This document shows positions 26,284 through 35,447 of a stretch of DNA of 64,000 nucleotides, piece after piece; the stretch's first letter is position 1; each line of letters begins with the position of its first letter. The notes under the pieces were generated by a model, which saw only the letters and a program-made list of their open reading frames with translations, did no database searches and had not been told where the DNA came from. Origin of the DNA: Lamprobacter modestohalophilus (GTDB taxonomy: Bacteria > Pseudomonadota > Gammaproteobacteria > Chromatiales > Chromatiaceae); contig NZ_NRRY01000025.1 in the NCBI RefSeq assembly GCF_016583905.1, forward strand, positions 1 through 64,000, read 5' to 3'. The position numbers and the translations under genes are program-made.

Positions 26284-27347
26284 TGGCTGCTACTGTCTTG
26301 CCAGTGCTCGAGCAGATCCTCATAGGCATCTTGCTCGGCAGGGGTCTTGAAACGCAGATAGTGCAGCTTCGGTGCGCGCTCGCGCAGCAGCTCAATGCCG
26401 CGGCAAGGGTCGGTGCGGGCAATGACGACCAGTGGCCGATCGGTTGGCGCCGGCTCGGCTTGGTGCTGGGGCGTTGGTGCCGTTGCTGTCACGGCTCTCG
26501 GCGTTGCACCTGTGCCCGCGCCTGATCCTGATAAGCGCGCCAGCGCCGGCGCAGCCAATGCCTCACTGTCGTGGCCATCGACCTCATGCACCTCGGCGCC
26601 AAACGCACGCAGGCGATCGGCAAGGGGCTCGATGGTCATCACATCGGTCATGGGACCATCGCATTGCTGGGCATTGGCATCGATGTAGACACCGAGATTG
26701 CCGATGCGGTGATGGGCGAGCGCGGCGAAGGCCTCCCAGGTCTGGCCCTCTTGGAACTCGCCATCGGACATGAACACCCAGACCCGTCCGGTCTCGCCGC
26801 GCAGCCGGCGCGCGAGCGCAATGCCACCGGCCTGGCTCAGGGCCTGGCCGAGTGAGCCTGCGGTAAGCTCATGGCCAGGGGAATGTTCGGCACCGATCAG
26901 CTCGACCGTGCTGCCGTCGGTGTTGAAGGCCTCTAACGCATCTGGGCCGAGTCGGCCAAGCTCGATCAGCAGCGCGTACAAGACCAGTGCGTAATGCACC
27001 GGCGAGAAGATGAAGCGGTCCAGCTCGGACGCGCGCGGGCCGTTGTAGCCGGCGCCGGTGAAGGCGTTGGGATTATCACGACTGGGCACGCCAGCAAAGG
27101 CGCGAGGGATCAACGGGGCGATGCTGGGGCCGAGCCGCATGACCCGCAGGTAGAGGGTCGCGAGGATCTCAGCGGACGAGCAGGCCTGGCTTAGATAGCC
27201 GCCATTGTTGCGCAGGGTATGCTCGAGCACGCGACGGCGAATGCCTGCAGCGACTGCTTCAACCGTCAATGGCGACGGCGACGGCGACGGCGACGGCGGC
27301 TGAGCAGACGTTGCCTGCTGTCCAGTTTGCAATGGTTGCGCGTTCAT
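26280..27347 (-). CDS. Transketolase, N-terminal ThDP-binding subunit (split type)
   Basis: A 355-residue protein equal to the diphosphate-binding domain of transketolase: SPGHELTAGSLGQALSQAGG, then VFMSDGEFQEGQTWEAFAALA and IDANAQQCDG, which form the ThDP/Mg site (SDGE replaces the common GDGE). The usual SGHPG motif near the N-terminus is replaced by NGGYLSQACSSAEILATLY, so this is not a standard TktA. The N-terminus carries a (Ser-Pro) repeat from a hexanucleotide tract. A low-complexity Gly/Thr/Ala segment lies near residues 262-295. It overlaps both neighbours by 4 bp. Confidence 0.88.
   Translation of the reverse strand: MNAQPLQTGQQATSAQPPSPSPSPSPLTVEAVAAGIRRRVLEHTLRNNGGYLSQACSSAEILATLYLRVMRLGPSIAPLIPRAFAGVPSRDNPNAFTGAGYNGPRASELDRFIFSPVHYALVLYALLIELGRLGPDALEAFNTDGSTVELIGAEHSPGHELTAGSLGQALSQAGGIALARRLRGETGRVWVFMSDGEFQEGQTWEAFAALAHHRIGNLGVYIDANAQQCDGPMTDVMTIEPLADRLRAFGAEVHEVDGHDSEALAAPALARLSGSGAGTGATPRAVTATAPTPQHQAEPAPTDRPLVVIARTDPCRGIELLRERAPKLHYLRFKTPAEQDAYEDLLEHWQDSSSQ
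27271..27300 (+). repeat. GGCGAC hexanucleotide tract in a coding region
   Basis: Four perfect GGCGAC units (27271-27294) plus GGCGGC encode the Ser-Pro run near residue 20 of the transketolase N-terminal subunit. Gain or loss of a unit keeps the frame, so length may vary between strains. Confidence 0.85.
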
Positions 27348-28147
27348 TCTGCGGCTGCGCCGGCTGGCGCAGATTGTGCGCTGAATGCCTGGCCCGTCAC
27401 GCCGCGCGAATCGGGTCCGAGCAGGTAGAGGTAGGCGTTGATGATCTGCTCAGGGGGCGCCAGCGTGTTCGGATCTTCGGCTGGGTAGAGCTGCCGCCGC
27501 TGCGCGGTGCGGACCGCGCCGGGATCGATGCTATTGACGCGGATGCGACTGCTATTCTCGGTCTCTTCAGCGAGCGTCTGCATCAGTGCCTCGATGCCGG
27601 ACATCGCCGCGGCGAAGGCGCCCCAGTAGGCGAGCGCACGGCGACCGACGCGATCGGATTGGAACAGCACCGAGGCGGCTTCCGCGGCGCGCAACAGCGG
27701 CAAGCAGGCCTGGGTGAGCAGGAAGGGCGCGGTCAGATTGATGCGCAGCACCTTGTTCCACTGCTCGGCGTCGTAGTCATCGATGCGGCTCAGGAAGGGG
27801 ATGTACTGGGCCGTGTGTACCAGCCCGTCGAGCCGGCCGAACTCATCACCAAGCGTGGTCGCGATGCCGAGCATCAGTGGCTCGTCGGCCTTGTCGAGGT
27901 CGAGTGGCAGGCTGGCAGGCTCGGGCGAGCCCTCGGCGGTGATCGCGTCGTAGACCGACTCGAGCGCCTTCTGGCGAAAGCCGCTGAGGATCACGGTGGC
28001 GCCGTAGCGCGCCGCGGCGAGCGCCAATGCCTTGCCGATGCCTTCGGCGGCGCCGGTGATGAGGATCACGCGATCCTCGAGCAGGTTAGGGCGGGGTTGG
28101 TAGTCCTGCAGGTTAGGCTTCACGGCGATGCATCTGTTTTTCGACAA
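27344..28147 (-). CDS. YciK-like short-chain dehydrogenase homologue lacking Tyr and Lys of the active site
   Basis: A 267-residue Rossmann protein close to the YciK branch: ILITGAAEGIGKALALAAAR (NAD(P)-binding TGxxxGIG), NLTAPFLLTQACLPLL, and NSIDPGAVRTAQRR. In YciK the active site reads WGAYAASKFA. Here the same place reads WGAFAAAMSG, so Tyr is Phe and Lys is Met, and the Ser strand reads FQSDRVG. The classical Tyr-x-x-x-Lys is therefore absent. The gene is first of the operon with the split transketolase, with a 4-bp overlap. It may be a binding or regulatory protein, or have shifted chemistry. Confidence 0.85.
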   Translation of the reverse strand: MSKNRCIAVKPNLQDYQPRPNLLEDRVILITGAAEGIGKALALAAARYGATVILSGFRQKALESVYDAITAEGSPEPASLPLDLDKADEPLMLGIATTLGDEFGRLDGLVHTAQYIPFLSRIDDYDAEQWNKVLRINLTAPFLLTQACLPLLRAAEAASVLFQSDRVGRRALAYWGAFAAAMSGIEALMQTLAEETENSSRIRVNSIDPGAVRTAQRRQLYPAEDPNTLAPPEQIINAYLYLLGPDSRGVTGQAFSAQSAPAGAAAE

Positions 28148-28302
28148 TCAAAAGCATATCTCCAAGGACGCTCTCGGCAGCGCTGGTCATGACCTACAGC
28201 GCCAGCGCTGATGAGCAAGATAGCGATGGCTTGAGGCTAGCGCTTGATCAGCAAGGCCAGTCAGCGCGGGCGTTTAGGGTCGCGTACAGGCGCTGATGGG
28301 GG

Positions 28303-28437
28303 TTAAGCCGATAGATCGTCCTCTTGGGGGTCGTCTTCGGCGCCACCTAAACACTGCGACGACTCGTACCACAAGACATTGATGATGCCAAAGGCGACGG
28401 CGAGTAACACGCCGAGAATCCAGGTGAAGTACCACAT
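28303..28437 (-). CDS. cydX: Cytochrome bd oxidase small subunit CydX
   Basis: A 44-residue frame beginning MWYFTWILGVLLAVAFGIIN and continuing VLWYE, the CydX signature: one transmembrane helix with a conserved Trp-Tyr start. The acidic tail (GAEDDPQEDDLSA) is cytoplasmic. CydX binds CydAB and stabilises the haem b595/d site. It lies 185 bp after cydB on the same strand, the usual gene order. ATG 28437 follows GGAGCAGC on the minus strand, a plausible ribosome binding site. The 155 bp between the SDR gene and cydX shows no further gene. Confidence 0.93.
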   Translation of the reverse strand: MWYFTWILGVLLAVAFGIINVLWYESSQCLGGAEDDPQEDDLSA

Positions 28438-28465
28438 GCGTTGCTGCTCCGAATCGGGATGGACC

Positions 28466-28486
28466 GCGCCAGCCAGTGGCTGGCGC
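28466..28486 (-). promoter_or_regulatory. Perfect palindrome between cydB and cydX
   Basis: GCGCCAGCC-AGT-GGCTGGCGC forms a 9-bp GC-only stem with a 3-base loop, 29 bp before the cydX start. No T run follows, so an intrinsic terminator is unlikely. It could stabilise the cydAB message end or modulate cydX expression. Confidence 0.5.
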
Positions 28487-28622
28487 TTGGGTGGTTGCTG
28501 ATCAGGGGACTGCCTCGGCGACTAAGAAGCTGTCTGGAAATGCTGCGTTGGCTGGCCTAGAAGTCTCTCAAGCACGGAACTTTGCCGCTGCGATTGGGAT
28601 TTCAGGCAGCCTCTAAGGCTGC

Positions 28623-29765
28623 CTAATAGGCCAGCTTGTCCTGGGCGCGAATCTCCTCAACCGTGATCCGACGCCACATCTTGACATAGGTCCAAGTCGT
28701 GTAGATGAGGATGATCGGGATGAAGATGACCGCGGCCCAAAACATCACCGTCAGCGTGAGATGACTGGATGTGGAATCCCAGGCGATCAGGCTGCTGTTC
28801 GGGTTGCTGCTCGAGGGCATGATGAACGGGAACATGGCGGCGCCAGCGGTCATGATGATGCCGGTGATACCGAGCCCGCTCATGATCAGCCCGAGCCCGG
28901 CCCGATCGCGCATCGACAGCGAGATGGCAAGTCCGAGTCCAGCAAAGCCGAGGGCCGGGAACAGGAGGGTCCAGGGATACTGCCGGTAATTGGTTAGCCA
29001 GCCGTAAGGGTCAACAATGACCTCCTTGGTCAGTGGGTTTGGTGTCGCATCTAGCGGCGGCATGCTCACTACCTTGAAGCCATCGACGCCGAGCGTTAGC
29101 CAGATCCCGGCTAGTGCGAAGGCCGCTATCGTGGCCAGCCCGACAATCTTCGCCCAATGCTTGGCGCGAGATGCAATCGGCTCGGCGGTGCGCAACTGCA
29201 GCCAGATGGCGCCGTGCATGGTCAACATGCCAAGGCTGATGAGCCCAGCGAGCAGCGCAAAGGGGTTGAGCAGGCCGAAGAAGCTGCCGGTGTAGTAAGG
29301 CCGCAGCAGTTCATCCAAGTGGAAGGGCACGCCCTGCAACAGGTTGCCAAAAGCGATGCCGAACACCAGCGCCGGTACTGCACCGCCGATGAACAGCCCC
29401 CAGTCCCAGGCGTTGCGCCAGGCCTTGTTTTCGATCTTGCTGCGGTAATCGAAGCCAACTGGCCTGAAGAAGAGCGCGAACAAGGCCAGCAGCATGGCGA
29501 AGTAGAAGCCACTGAAGGCGGTTGCATAGACCAGCGGCCAGGCGGCGAAGATGGCGCCGCCCGCGGTGATCAGCCAGACCTGGTTGCCGTCCCAGTGCGG
29601 GCCGACGGTATTGATGATGACGCGGCGCTCGTCGTCACCCTTACCGAGGAAGGGCAGCAGGGTGCCCACGCCCATATCCATGCCGTCGGTGACGGCAAAG
29701 CCGATGAAGAGCACACCGACCAGCACCCACCAGATCAGTTTGAGGACTTCGTAGTCGATGATCAT
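28623..29765 (-). CDS. cydB: Cytochrome bd ubiquinol oxidase subunit II
   Basis: A 380-residue polytopic membrane protein starting with the CydB N-terminus [20 protein letters not shown], then [13 protein letters not shown] and [23 protein letters not shown]. Eight or nine hydrophobic helices follow. CydB is the structural partner of CydA in the high-affinity quinol oxidase. It overlaps cydA by 4 bp. Length matches E. coli CydB (379). Confidence 0.97.
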   Translation of the reverse strand: MIIDYEVLKLIWWVLVGVLFIGFAVTDGMDMGVGTLLPFLGKGDDERRVIINTVGPHWDGNQVWLITAGGAIFAAWPLVYATAFSGFYFAMLLALFALFFRPVGFDYRSKIENKAWRNAWDWGLFIGGAVPALVFGIAFGNLLQGVPFHLDELLRPYYTGSFFGLLNPFALLAGLISLGMLTMHGAIWLQLRTAEPIASRAKHWAKIVGLATIAAFALAGIWLTLGVDGFKVVSMPPLDATPNPLTKEVIVDPYGWLTNYRQYPWTLLFPALGFAGLGLAISLSMRDRAGLGLIMSGLGITGIIMTAGAAMFPFIMPSSSNPNSSLIAWDSTSSHLTLTVMFWAAVIFIPIILIYTTWTYVKMWRRITVEEIRAQDKLAY

Positions 29766-31414
29766 GCGCCATCTCCTAGGTGCCGATTAGCGGGTGCGCT
29801 TGCTGAGGGGGCGCCAGCGCCGCTCGGGTCAGTCTCGGTTGCCGTCGTGGGTGCCCGCTGTTTCTCGAGCTTCTCGAAGTGATACTTGCCGGTGTGCAGT
29901 GAGCTTGGCCCCTGACGACCAAACTTGAACATCAGGAACATCTCGATGATGAACAGCGCTGTATAGAAGATGATGAAGGCGCTGAGGCTGATGAGCAGAT
30001 CATTCGCGGCCAGGCTGGAGGCTGCAACCGAGGTGGGTAACACCTCACCAATCGCCCAAGGCTGGCGACCAAACTCGGCCACGAACCAGCCGGTCTCGGC
30101 CGCGATCCAGGGCACCGGGATGCTGAAGAGGAAGGCGCGCAGCAGCCAGCGCTTGTCCTGCACCTGGCGCTTGGCGTTGTAGTAGAAGCCGAGCACGAAC
30201 AGCAGCAGCATCCAGAAGCCGGCGGCAACCATGACGCGGAAGCTCCAGAACAAGGGGGCAACCTCCGGGATCGAGTCCTTGACCGCCATCTGGATCTGTT
30301 CTTCGGTGGCCTCGGCCGGGTTGTCGATGTAGGCCTTGAGCAGGAGTCCGTAACCGAGATCGTCCATGTGGTCCTTGAACATGGCGCGGTTGCCTTCGGT
30401 GTCCTGACCGTTACGAAGCCGCTGCAGGTATTCGTAGGCAATCATGCCGGAGCGGATACGGATCTCGTGGTCGACCATCAACTCCTTCAGCCCGGTGACC
30501 TCTTGATTGAGCGAGCGGGTCGCGATCAGCCCCATCAGCCAGGGGATCTTGATCGCGTCATGGGTCTCCTCGTCCTCATTGCTCGGCCGTCCGTAGGCGG
30601 TGAAGGCGGCTGGTGCAGGCTCGGTGTGCCATTCGGCCTCGATCGCGGCGAGCTTGACCTTCTGCACGTCGCCGACCTCGTAGCCGGACTCGTCGCCGAG
30701 CAGGATCACCGAGAGGATCGATGCGAGGCCGAAGCCCATCGCAACCGAGAACGAGCGCTTGGCGAAGGCGAGATCACGCCCTTTGAGCATGTAGTAGGCG
30801 CTGATGCCGGCGACGAACATGGCCGCCGTCACATAGCCAGCGGCAACGGTATGGACGAACTTGACCTGCGCGACCGGGTTGAACAGCACCTCGGTGAAGC
30901 TGACCATCTCCATGCGCATGGTCTCGAAGCTGAACTCGGAGCCGACCGGATGCTGCATCCAGCCGTTGGCGATCAAGATCCACATCGCCGAGAGGCTCGA
31001 GCCCACAGCGACCAGGAAGGTGACGGCCAGATGCTGGCGCTTGGTCAGGCGCTCCCAGCCGAGGAAGAACAGGCCGATGAAGGTCGATTCGAGGAAGAAG
31101 GCCATCAGGCCCTCGATGGCCAGCGGCGCGCCGAAGACGTCGCCGACATAGTGGGAGTAGTAGGCCCAGTTGGTGCCGAACTGGAACTCCATGGTCAGGC
31201 CCGTGGTGACCCCGAGGGCAAAGTTGATGCCGAACAACTTGCCCCAGAACTTGGTCATATCCTTATAGATCTGACGTCCTGTCATCACGTAGACACTTTC
31301 CATGATCACCAGCATCCAGCTGAGACCGAGGGTCAGCGGGACGAAGAGGAAGTGGTACATCGCGGTGATGGCAAATTGCCACCGCGATAGCTCGACCATT
31401 GCGCTATCTAGCAT
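29762..31414 (-). CDS. cydA: Cytochrome bd ubiquinol oxidase subunit I
   Basis: A 550-residue integral membrane protein. [20 protein letters not shown] carries the haem d/b595 ligand His, [19 protein letters not shown] the b558 His, and the quinol-binding Q-loop is of the long type ([20 protein letters not shown] region). [20 protein letters not shown] is strongly conserved. It reduces O2 to water with ubiquinol and contributes to proton motive force under low oxygen. The C-terminal tail is Ala/Pro/Thr rich and about 25 residues longer than in E. coli. Confidence 0.97.
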   Translation of the reverse strand: MLDSAMVELSRWQFAITAMYHFLFVPLTLGLSWMLVIMESVYVMTGRQIYKDMTKFWGKLFGINFALGVTTGLTMEFQFGTNWAYYSHYVGDVFGAPLAIEGLMAFFLESTFIGLFFLGWERLTKRQHLAVTFLVAVGSSLSAMWILIANGWMQHPVGSEFSFETMRMEMVSFTEVLFNPVAQVKFVHTVAAGYVTAAMFVAGISAYYMLKGRDLAFAKRSFSVAMGFGLASILSVILLGDESGYEVGDVQKVKLAAIEAEWHTEPAPAAFTAYGRPSNEDEETHDAIKIPWLMGLIATRSLNQEVTGLKELMVDHEIRIRSGMIAYEYLQRLRNGQDTEGNRAMFKDHMDDLGYGLLLKAYIDNPAEATEEQIQMAVKDSIPEVAPLFWSFRVMVAAGFWMLLLFVLGFYYNAKRQVQDKRWLLRAFLFSIPVPWIAAETGWFVAEFGRQPWAIGEVLPTSVAASSLAANDLLISLSAFIIFYTALFIIEMFLMFKFGRQGPSSLHTGKYHFEKLEKQRAPTTATETDPSGAGAPSASAPANRHLGDGA

Positions 31415-31446
31415 CGTTGGAATCCCGAGTGAGGGCTGGCTTGGAG

Positions 31447-31794
31447 TTAGTGCTCGTGAGGGGCGGCGGGCGGCAATGCCTGCCCGTTTGCGATGGCGCT
31501 CAGTGCCGCTGAGATATCAGTCTCGGAGGTGCTGATGACACTGATATCTTGGCGTGCCATGCGCTCGATGAAGAGATCTCCGGCGCCGCCGGTCAAAATA
31601 TGGGTGAGCTGGCGCTGATAGAGCGGATGGTCGGGGCCGTGGTACTCGTGCAGCGAGAGCTCCTTTGGCAGATCGAGCCGTTCGACCTCGACCGGCTCGC
31701 TGCCCGGCTCGAGATCGTAGATCATGAAGCGGCGGCTCTTGCCGGCATGCCCGGTGATGGTCTTGAAGTTCTGGCTGCTGACGGCAATGCGCAT
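31447..31794 (-). CDS. NifX/NifB-like dinitrogenase cofactor-domain protein
   Basis: A 115-residue protein with the NifX/NifB C-terminal fold: [20 protein letters not shown], a central segment with [20 protein letters not shown], and [16 protein letters not shown]. The family binds Fe-Mo cofactor precursors or other metal clusters, but many members sit outside nitrogenase loci and have no known role. Here it precedes cydA and follows a DUF6858-like gene, which suggests a link to respiration or redox stress. Histidines occur at HEYHGPDH and in the C-terminal HEH. Confidence 0.82.
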   Translation of the reverse strand: MRIAVSSQNFKTITGHAGKSRRFMIYDLEPGSEPVEVERLDLPKELSLHEYHGPDHPLYQRQLTHILTGGAGDLFIERMARQDISVISTSETDISAALSAIANGQALPPAAPHEH

Positions 31795-31828
31795 GGGTTA
31801 GGTCTCTCGGTGAGGGCTCGGCTTGGGT

Positions 31829-32242
31829 CTATGCCTGCTGCGGCTCGGCGTCGTTCTGACGCAGCTCGAGCGCCCAGTCTTCCATCGCCGCGTTGGCGAC
31901 TGGCATCGGTGTTTCCATGAAGCTAATGACAAACTGCTCGTCTAGCTCAGCGACGCCTATCGAGCGCGGCCGGAGCCCCAGGATCTCGGGGCTCGGAAGC
32001 GCCAGGCCGAAGCAAAACAGCACATTCTTCGCTGCGCGGATCTCGCTGGCCATGTGGCCGTCCGGCAGGGCGCAGGTATGCGCATAGTGGTCGAAGATCG
32101 AGATGAAATGCGCGCAGCGATGGGCTTCGATGCAGCCGCGAAAGTAGTCGCAGATCTCGTCGATGCTGTTGAATCGGGTCTCGTTGCGATCAAGCTTGAG
32201 CACAAAGAGCGGATAACGTTCGTTGAGCAGAGTTTGCTTCAT
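31829..32242 (-). CDS. DUF6858-like conserved protein
   Basis: A 137-residue soluble protein starting MKQTLLNERYPLFVLKLDRN; ATG 32242 is chosen because an upstream extension lacks conservation in character. The core FRGCIEAHRCAHFISIFDHY, then AHTCALPDGHM, AAKNVLFCFGLALPSPEILG and RPRSIGVAELDEQFVISFME matches proteins found in sulfur- and photosynthetic proteobacteria beside NifX-like genes (DUF6858, from memory). Conserved His and Cys residues suggest metal or redox sensing, but no activity is known. It leads the cyd cluster. The 207 bp upstream (32243-32449) shows no gene and no clear FNR box. Confidence 0.7.
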   Translation of the reverse strand: MKQTLLNERYPLFVLKLDRNETRFNSIDEICDYFRGCIEAHRCAHFISIFDHYAHTCALPDGHMASEIRAAKNVLFCFGLALPSPEILGLRPRSIGVAELDEQFVISFMETPMPVANAAMEDWALELRQNDAEPQQA

Positions 32243-32449
32243 AGTGCTGTGCGTCGCTTGGCCCGAATGGCCAGTCGGGGTTGTTCTTGCGCGTCGTCCG
32301 CGCAGCATAGTAGGCGTGACTCAACAGCGACATTGAAAGCTGTCATTGACCGCACAAGTCTCTGACCGCTTGGATGGAGGGAGGCCCGCGAGGAGCGGGT
32401 CCGAGTGACGGCTTCGGCGCCCCTCGGGAAGCGCTGTCCCTGTCATCAC

Positions 32450-33157
32450 TTAATCCTCAGCGATACGCCTGAGGTTGGGGATGTCGAGCAGGAAGCGATT
32501 CGGGCGCGACTCAACGATCAGGCTTTCACGCTTGAAGCTCGCGATGGTGCGGCTGGCCGTTTCCGTGGTGATGCCGAGCATGGCGCCCATGTCTTCGCGG
32601 CCGAACAGCTGGCATTCGCTCGATTCGCGATCGCGCACCAAACGCAACAGTAAGCGCGCGACGCGCTGCCGAGCCGAGCCGGTGGAAAGCTCAGTGAGCC
32701 AGGCGTCGGCCTCGTTCAAGGCGCGTTGCCAGCGCTGCATCAGCTCTTCGTGCAGGCTAGGATTATCCTTACTCAGTGCCTTGACGACCCGCGTTGGAAA
32801 GCGACAGATCTCAGTCGGCGCGAGCGCAACAGCGTCGTGCTGATAGGCATTGCCAAGGAGTGCCTCGAGTCCGAGCACATCGGTCCCGCGCGCGATGCGG
32901 ACGATGCGCTGGCTACCTTCTGGCAGATATTGCACCAGCTTTAGGGAGCCGCTGCGGACGGTGAACATGTAGTCCCCGATCTCGCCGGTTTGATACAGGG
33001 GGGTGCCCGGCTTCAGTTCAAACTGATCGATCGGGTCGTGGATGCGGTCGAAGTCCTGCTCGGCGAGTCCGGCGAACAGCACCGATGCTCGCAGCGAGCA
33101 ATTCCGGCAGTCGGCCTCGCCGGCCCAAGCCTCACGGAGTGTCACGGATCTGACCAT
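32450..33157 (-). CDS. Crp/Fnr-family transcription regulator with partial FNR cysteine set
   Basis: A 235-residue regulator with a cyclic-nucleotide-type beta-roll (residues 30-120), dimer helix, and C-terminal HTH (REDMGAMLGITTETASRTIA, then SFKRE). Cys17 and Cys20 (DCRNCS) and Cys118 (TEICRFP) match three of the four [4Fe-4S] ligands of FNR; the third N-terminal Cys is absent and a further Cys182 lies near the HTH. It may sense oxygen or redox state and control the adjacent cyd genes. Whether it holds a cluster is open. Confidence 0.88.
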   Translation of the reverse strand: MVRSVTLREAWAGEADCRNCSLRASVLFAGLAEQDFDRIHDPIDQFELKPGTPLYQTGEIGDYMFTVRSGSLKLVQYLPEGSQRIVRIARGTDVLGLEALLGNAYQHDAVALAPTEICRFPTRVVKALSKDNPSLHEELMQRWQRALNEADAWLTELSTGSARQRVARLLLRLVRDRESSECQLFGREDMGAMLGITTETASRTIASFKRESLIVESRPNRFLLDIPNLRRIAED

Positions 33158-33322
33158 GCCTCTAAGTCTATTATCAGCGCTGTCAATGACGGTTAACGGA
33201 CGAGTGTACAGGAATTTTGCGCTGCATAATCGGCCTAGCGAAGAAGTACCCGATCAACAGCCTCGCAGTATGATGCAGGGAATCGATGTTTGATCCTAGT
33301 CTTGCTGAGGCTGATTGTCCCA

Positions 33323-35308
33323 ATGTCCTTGCTCTCGCTGCGCTCTGTCACGCTTACTTATGGCCATCCGCCGCTGCTCGCGGGGATCGATCTCGAGATT
33401 GGTCCAGGCGAGCGCGCCTGCCTGATCGGGCGCAACGGTACTGGCAAGAGTACCTTGCTCAAGATCATCGATGGTGAGATCCAGCCCGATGCCGGCTCGG
33501 TCTGGCGCACCGACGGCCTGCGCGTCGCCCGCCTGGCTCAAGAGGCGCCGCTTGGCGACGAGCATCGGGTGTTGGATGTCGTGGCTAGCGGTCTGGGTGA
33601 GTTGGGTCGCCTGGTTGCCGAGTATCACCACCTGAGCCACCGTTTGGCTGAGCATGGCGCCGCGGCGTCGGAGCGTGACTTAGCGCGGTTGGCTAACGTC
33701 CAGCAAGCGCTGGAGTCCGAGAATGGCTGGGAGATCGAACAACGCGCCGAGCGCGTGATCTCGCGGCTGGGTCTCGATGCCGAGGCGGTCTACGCAACCC
33801 TCTCCGGCGGCTTGCGGCGGCGCGTGATGCTGGCGCGAGCGCTGATCAGCGAGCCGGATCTGCTGCTGCTCGACGAGCCCACCAACCACTTGGATATCGA
33901 GACCATCGAGTGGCTCGAGGAGTTGATGCTCGGCTTTCAGGGCTCATTGCTGTTCATCACCCACGACCGCCGCTTCTTGCGCAATCTGGCCACCCGCATC
34001 CTCGAACTCGATCGCGGCCAGCTGACGGACTGGCCTGGCGATTACGACAACTACCTGCGCCGACGCGAGGAGCGTCTGCACGCCGAGGCCAAGGAGCGTG
34101 AGCGCTTCGATAAGCGTCTTGCCGAGGAGGAGGTCTGGATTCGCCAAGGTATCAAGGCACGCCGGACGCGCAATGAGGGCCGGGTGCGCGCGCTGCAGGC
34201 GATGCGAGAGGATCGGCAGGCGCGGCGCGAGGGTCCAGGGCAGGCGCGCCTGAGCATCGACAGCGGCGATCGCAGCGGCAAGTTGGTAGTCGAGGCGGAG
34301 GGCGTGAGCTTTTCCTACCAGCCTGATGCGGCCGTGCCAGCGACCATCCAGGGCCTCAGTACCCTGATCCTGCGCGGCGACCGGGTCGGCATCATCGGCC
34401 CCAATGGCGCCGGCAAGTCGACCTTGCTGAAGCTGCTGCTCGGCCAGTTGCAGCCGGACTCTGGGCAGATCCGGCTGGGTACGAACCTAAAAGTCGCCTA
34501 CTTTGATCAATTGCGAGCGCAGCTCGATCCCGCTCGGAGCGTGCGCGATAACGTGGCGGGTGGCAGCGACAAGGTCGAGGTCGGTGGACGCAGCCTGCAT
34601 GTGCTGTCGTATCTGAAAGACTTCCTGTTTGCCCCCGACCGTGCGCAGCAACCGGTCTCGGCCCTTTCCGGGGGCGAGCGTAACCGGCTATTGTTGGCCA
34701 AGCTGTTCACCCAGCCGGCCAATCTGCTGGTGCTCGACGAGCCCACCAACGATCTGGACGCTGAGACGCTGGACCTGTTGGAGGAGTTGCTGAACGACTT
34801 CGACGGCACTCTGCTGTTGGTCAGCCACGATCGTGATCTGCTTGACAATGTGGTCACCTCAAGCCTGGTGCTCGAGGGGGACGGTCGGGTGCAGGAATAC
34901 GTCGGCGGCTATTCTGACTGGCAGCGACAGCGGCAACGCGACGATCGAGCTGTGGCGTCGACCACGCCCGGGGCGAAACGGCCGTCAGCCCAGCTGAGCA
35001 CGTCAGCGCCGAGCCAGAAGGGCCAGCGTCGCGAGGATGGGGGCGTCGCCTCGGCGGGTCGGGGTAAAACGCCGGCCAAGCTCAGCTACAAGGATCAGCG
35101 TGCGCTGGAGCAGCTGCCGCAGCAGATTGAAACACTCGAGGCCGAGGTCGAGCAGCTGCATGCGCGGCTGGGTGATCCGGCGCTGTACCAGGGGCCTGCA
35201 AGCGAGGTCAGCAGCGTTCAGGCCCGGCTGGCTGAGGTCGAGGCTGAGCTGAAAGGTTGTTACGAACGCTGGGAGGCCCTCGAGGCCGCTCAAGAGGCGC
35301 TGCAATGA
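33323..35308 (+). CDS. uup: ABC-F family ATPase (Uup-like)
   Basis: A protein of about 661 residues with two ABC ATPase domains: Walker A GRNGTGKST and GPNGAGKST, signatures LSGGLRRRVMLARAL and LSGGERNRLLLAKL, and Walker B LLLLDEPTNHLD and LLVLDEPTNDLD. An arm/linker rich in Arg and Glu lies between them, and a C-terminal coiled coil (ALEQLPQQIETLEAEVEQLH) is typical of Uup, which acts on the ribosome or on DNA junctions. There are no membrane segments. Start ATG 33323 (MSLLSLRSVTLTYG) fits the family; an upstream GTG at 33290 is less likely. Confidence 0.93.
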   Translation: MSLLSLRSVTLTYGHPPLLAGIDLEIGPGERACLIGRNGTGKSTLLKIIDGEIQPDAGSVWRTDGLRVARLAQEAPLGDEHRVLDVVASGLGELGRLVAEYHHLSHRLAEHGAAASERDLARLANVQQALESENGWEIEQRAERVISRLGLDAEAVYATLSGGLRRRVMLARALISEPDLLLLDEPTNHLDIETIEWLEELMLGFQGSLLFITHDRRFLRNLATRILELDRGQLTDWPGDYDNYLRRREERLHAEAKERERFDKRLAEEEVWIRQGIKARRTRNEGRVRALQAMREDRQARREGPGQARLSIDSGDRSGKLVVEAEGVSFSYQPDAAVPATIQGLSTLILRGDRVGIIGPNGAGKSTLLKLLLGQLQPDSGQIRLGTNLKVAYFDQLRAQLDPARSVRDNVAGGSDKVEVGGRSLHVLSYLKDFLFAPDRAQQPVSALSGGERNRLLLAKLFTQPANLLVLDEPTNDLDAETLDLLEELLNDFDGTLLLVSHDRDLLDNVVTSSLVLEGDGRVQEYVGGYSDWQRQRQRDDRAVASTTPGAKRPSAQLSTSAPSQKGQRREDGGVASAGRGKTPAKLSYKDQRALEQLPQQIETLEAEVEQLHARLGDPALYQGPASEVSSVQARLAEVEAELKGCYERWEALEAAQEALQ

Positions 35309-35367
35309 GCAAGGATGGCTTGACGATTGCTTATCAGAATGTCGTCTCGAACCGACTGGATCTGGAA

Positions 35368-35431
35368 ACGACTTGCTCGCAAAACGACTTGATCACAAGA
35401 CGACTTGATCACAAGACGATTTAGCTCGCAA
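35368..35431 (+). repeat. Four tandem 16-bp units before urtE
   Basis: Units at 35368-35383, 35384-35399, 35400-35415 and 35416-35431. The two inner units are identical (ACGACTTGATCACAAG). The outer ones are diverged and share TCGCAA at their ends. The array ends 16 bp before the urtE ATG and so fills its leader. It may be a protein-binding array or simple expansion; each inner unit contains the palindrome TTGATCA. Confidence 0.8.
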
Positions 35432-35447
35432 ACCCCTGGGCAGCCTC

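Noticed and set aside
30368-31390. A 340-codon open frame opposite cydA
   Set aside because: cydA on the other strand has all haem ligands. The antisense product is low-complexity and shows no family features.
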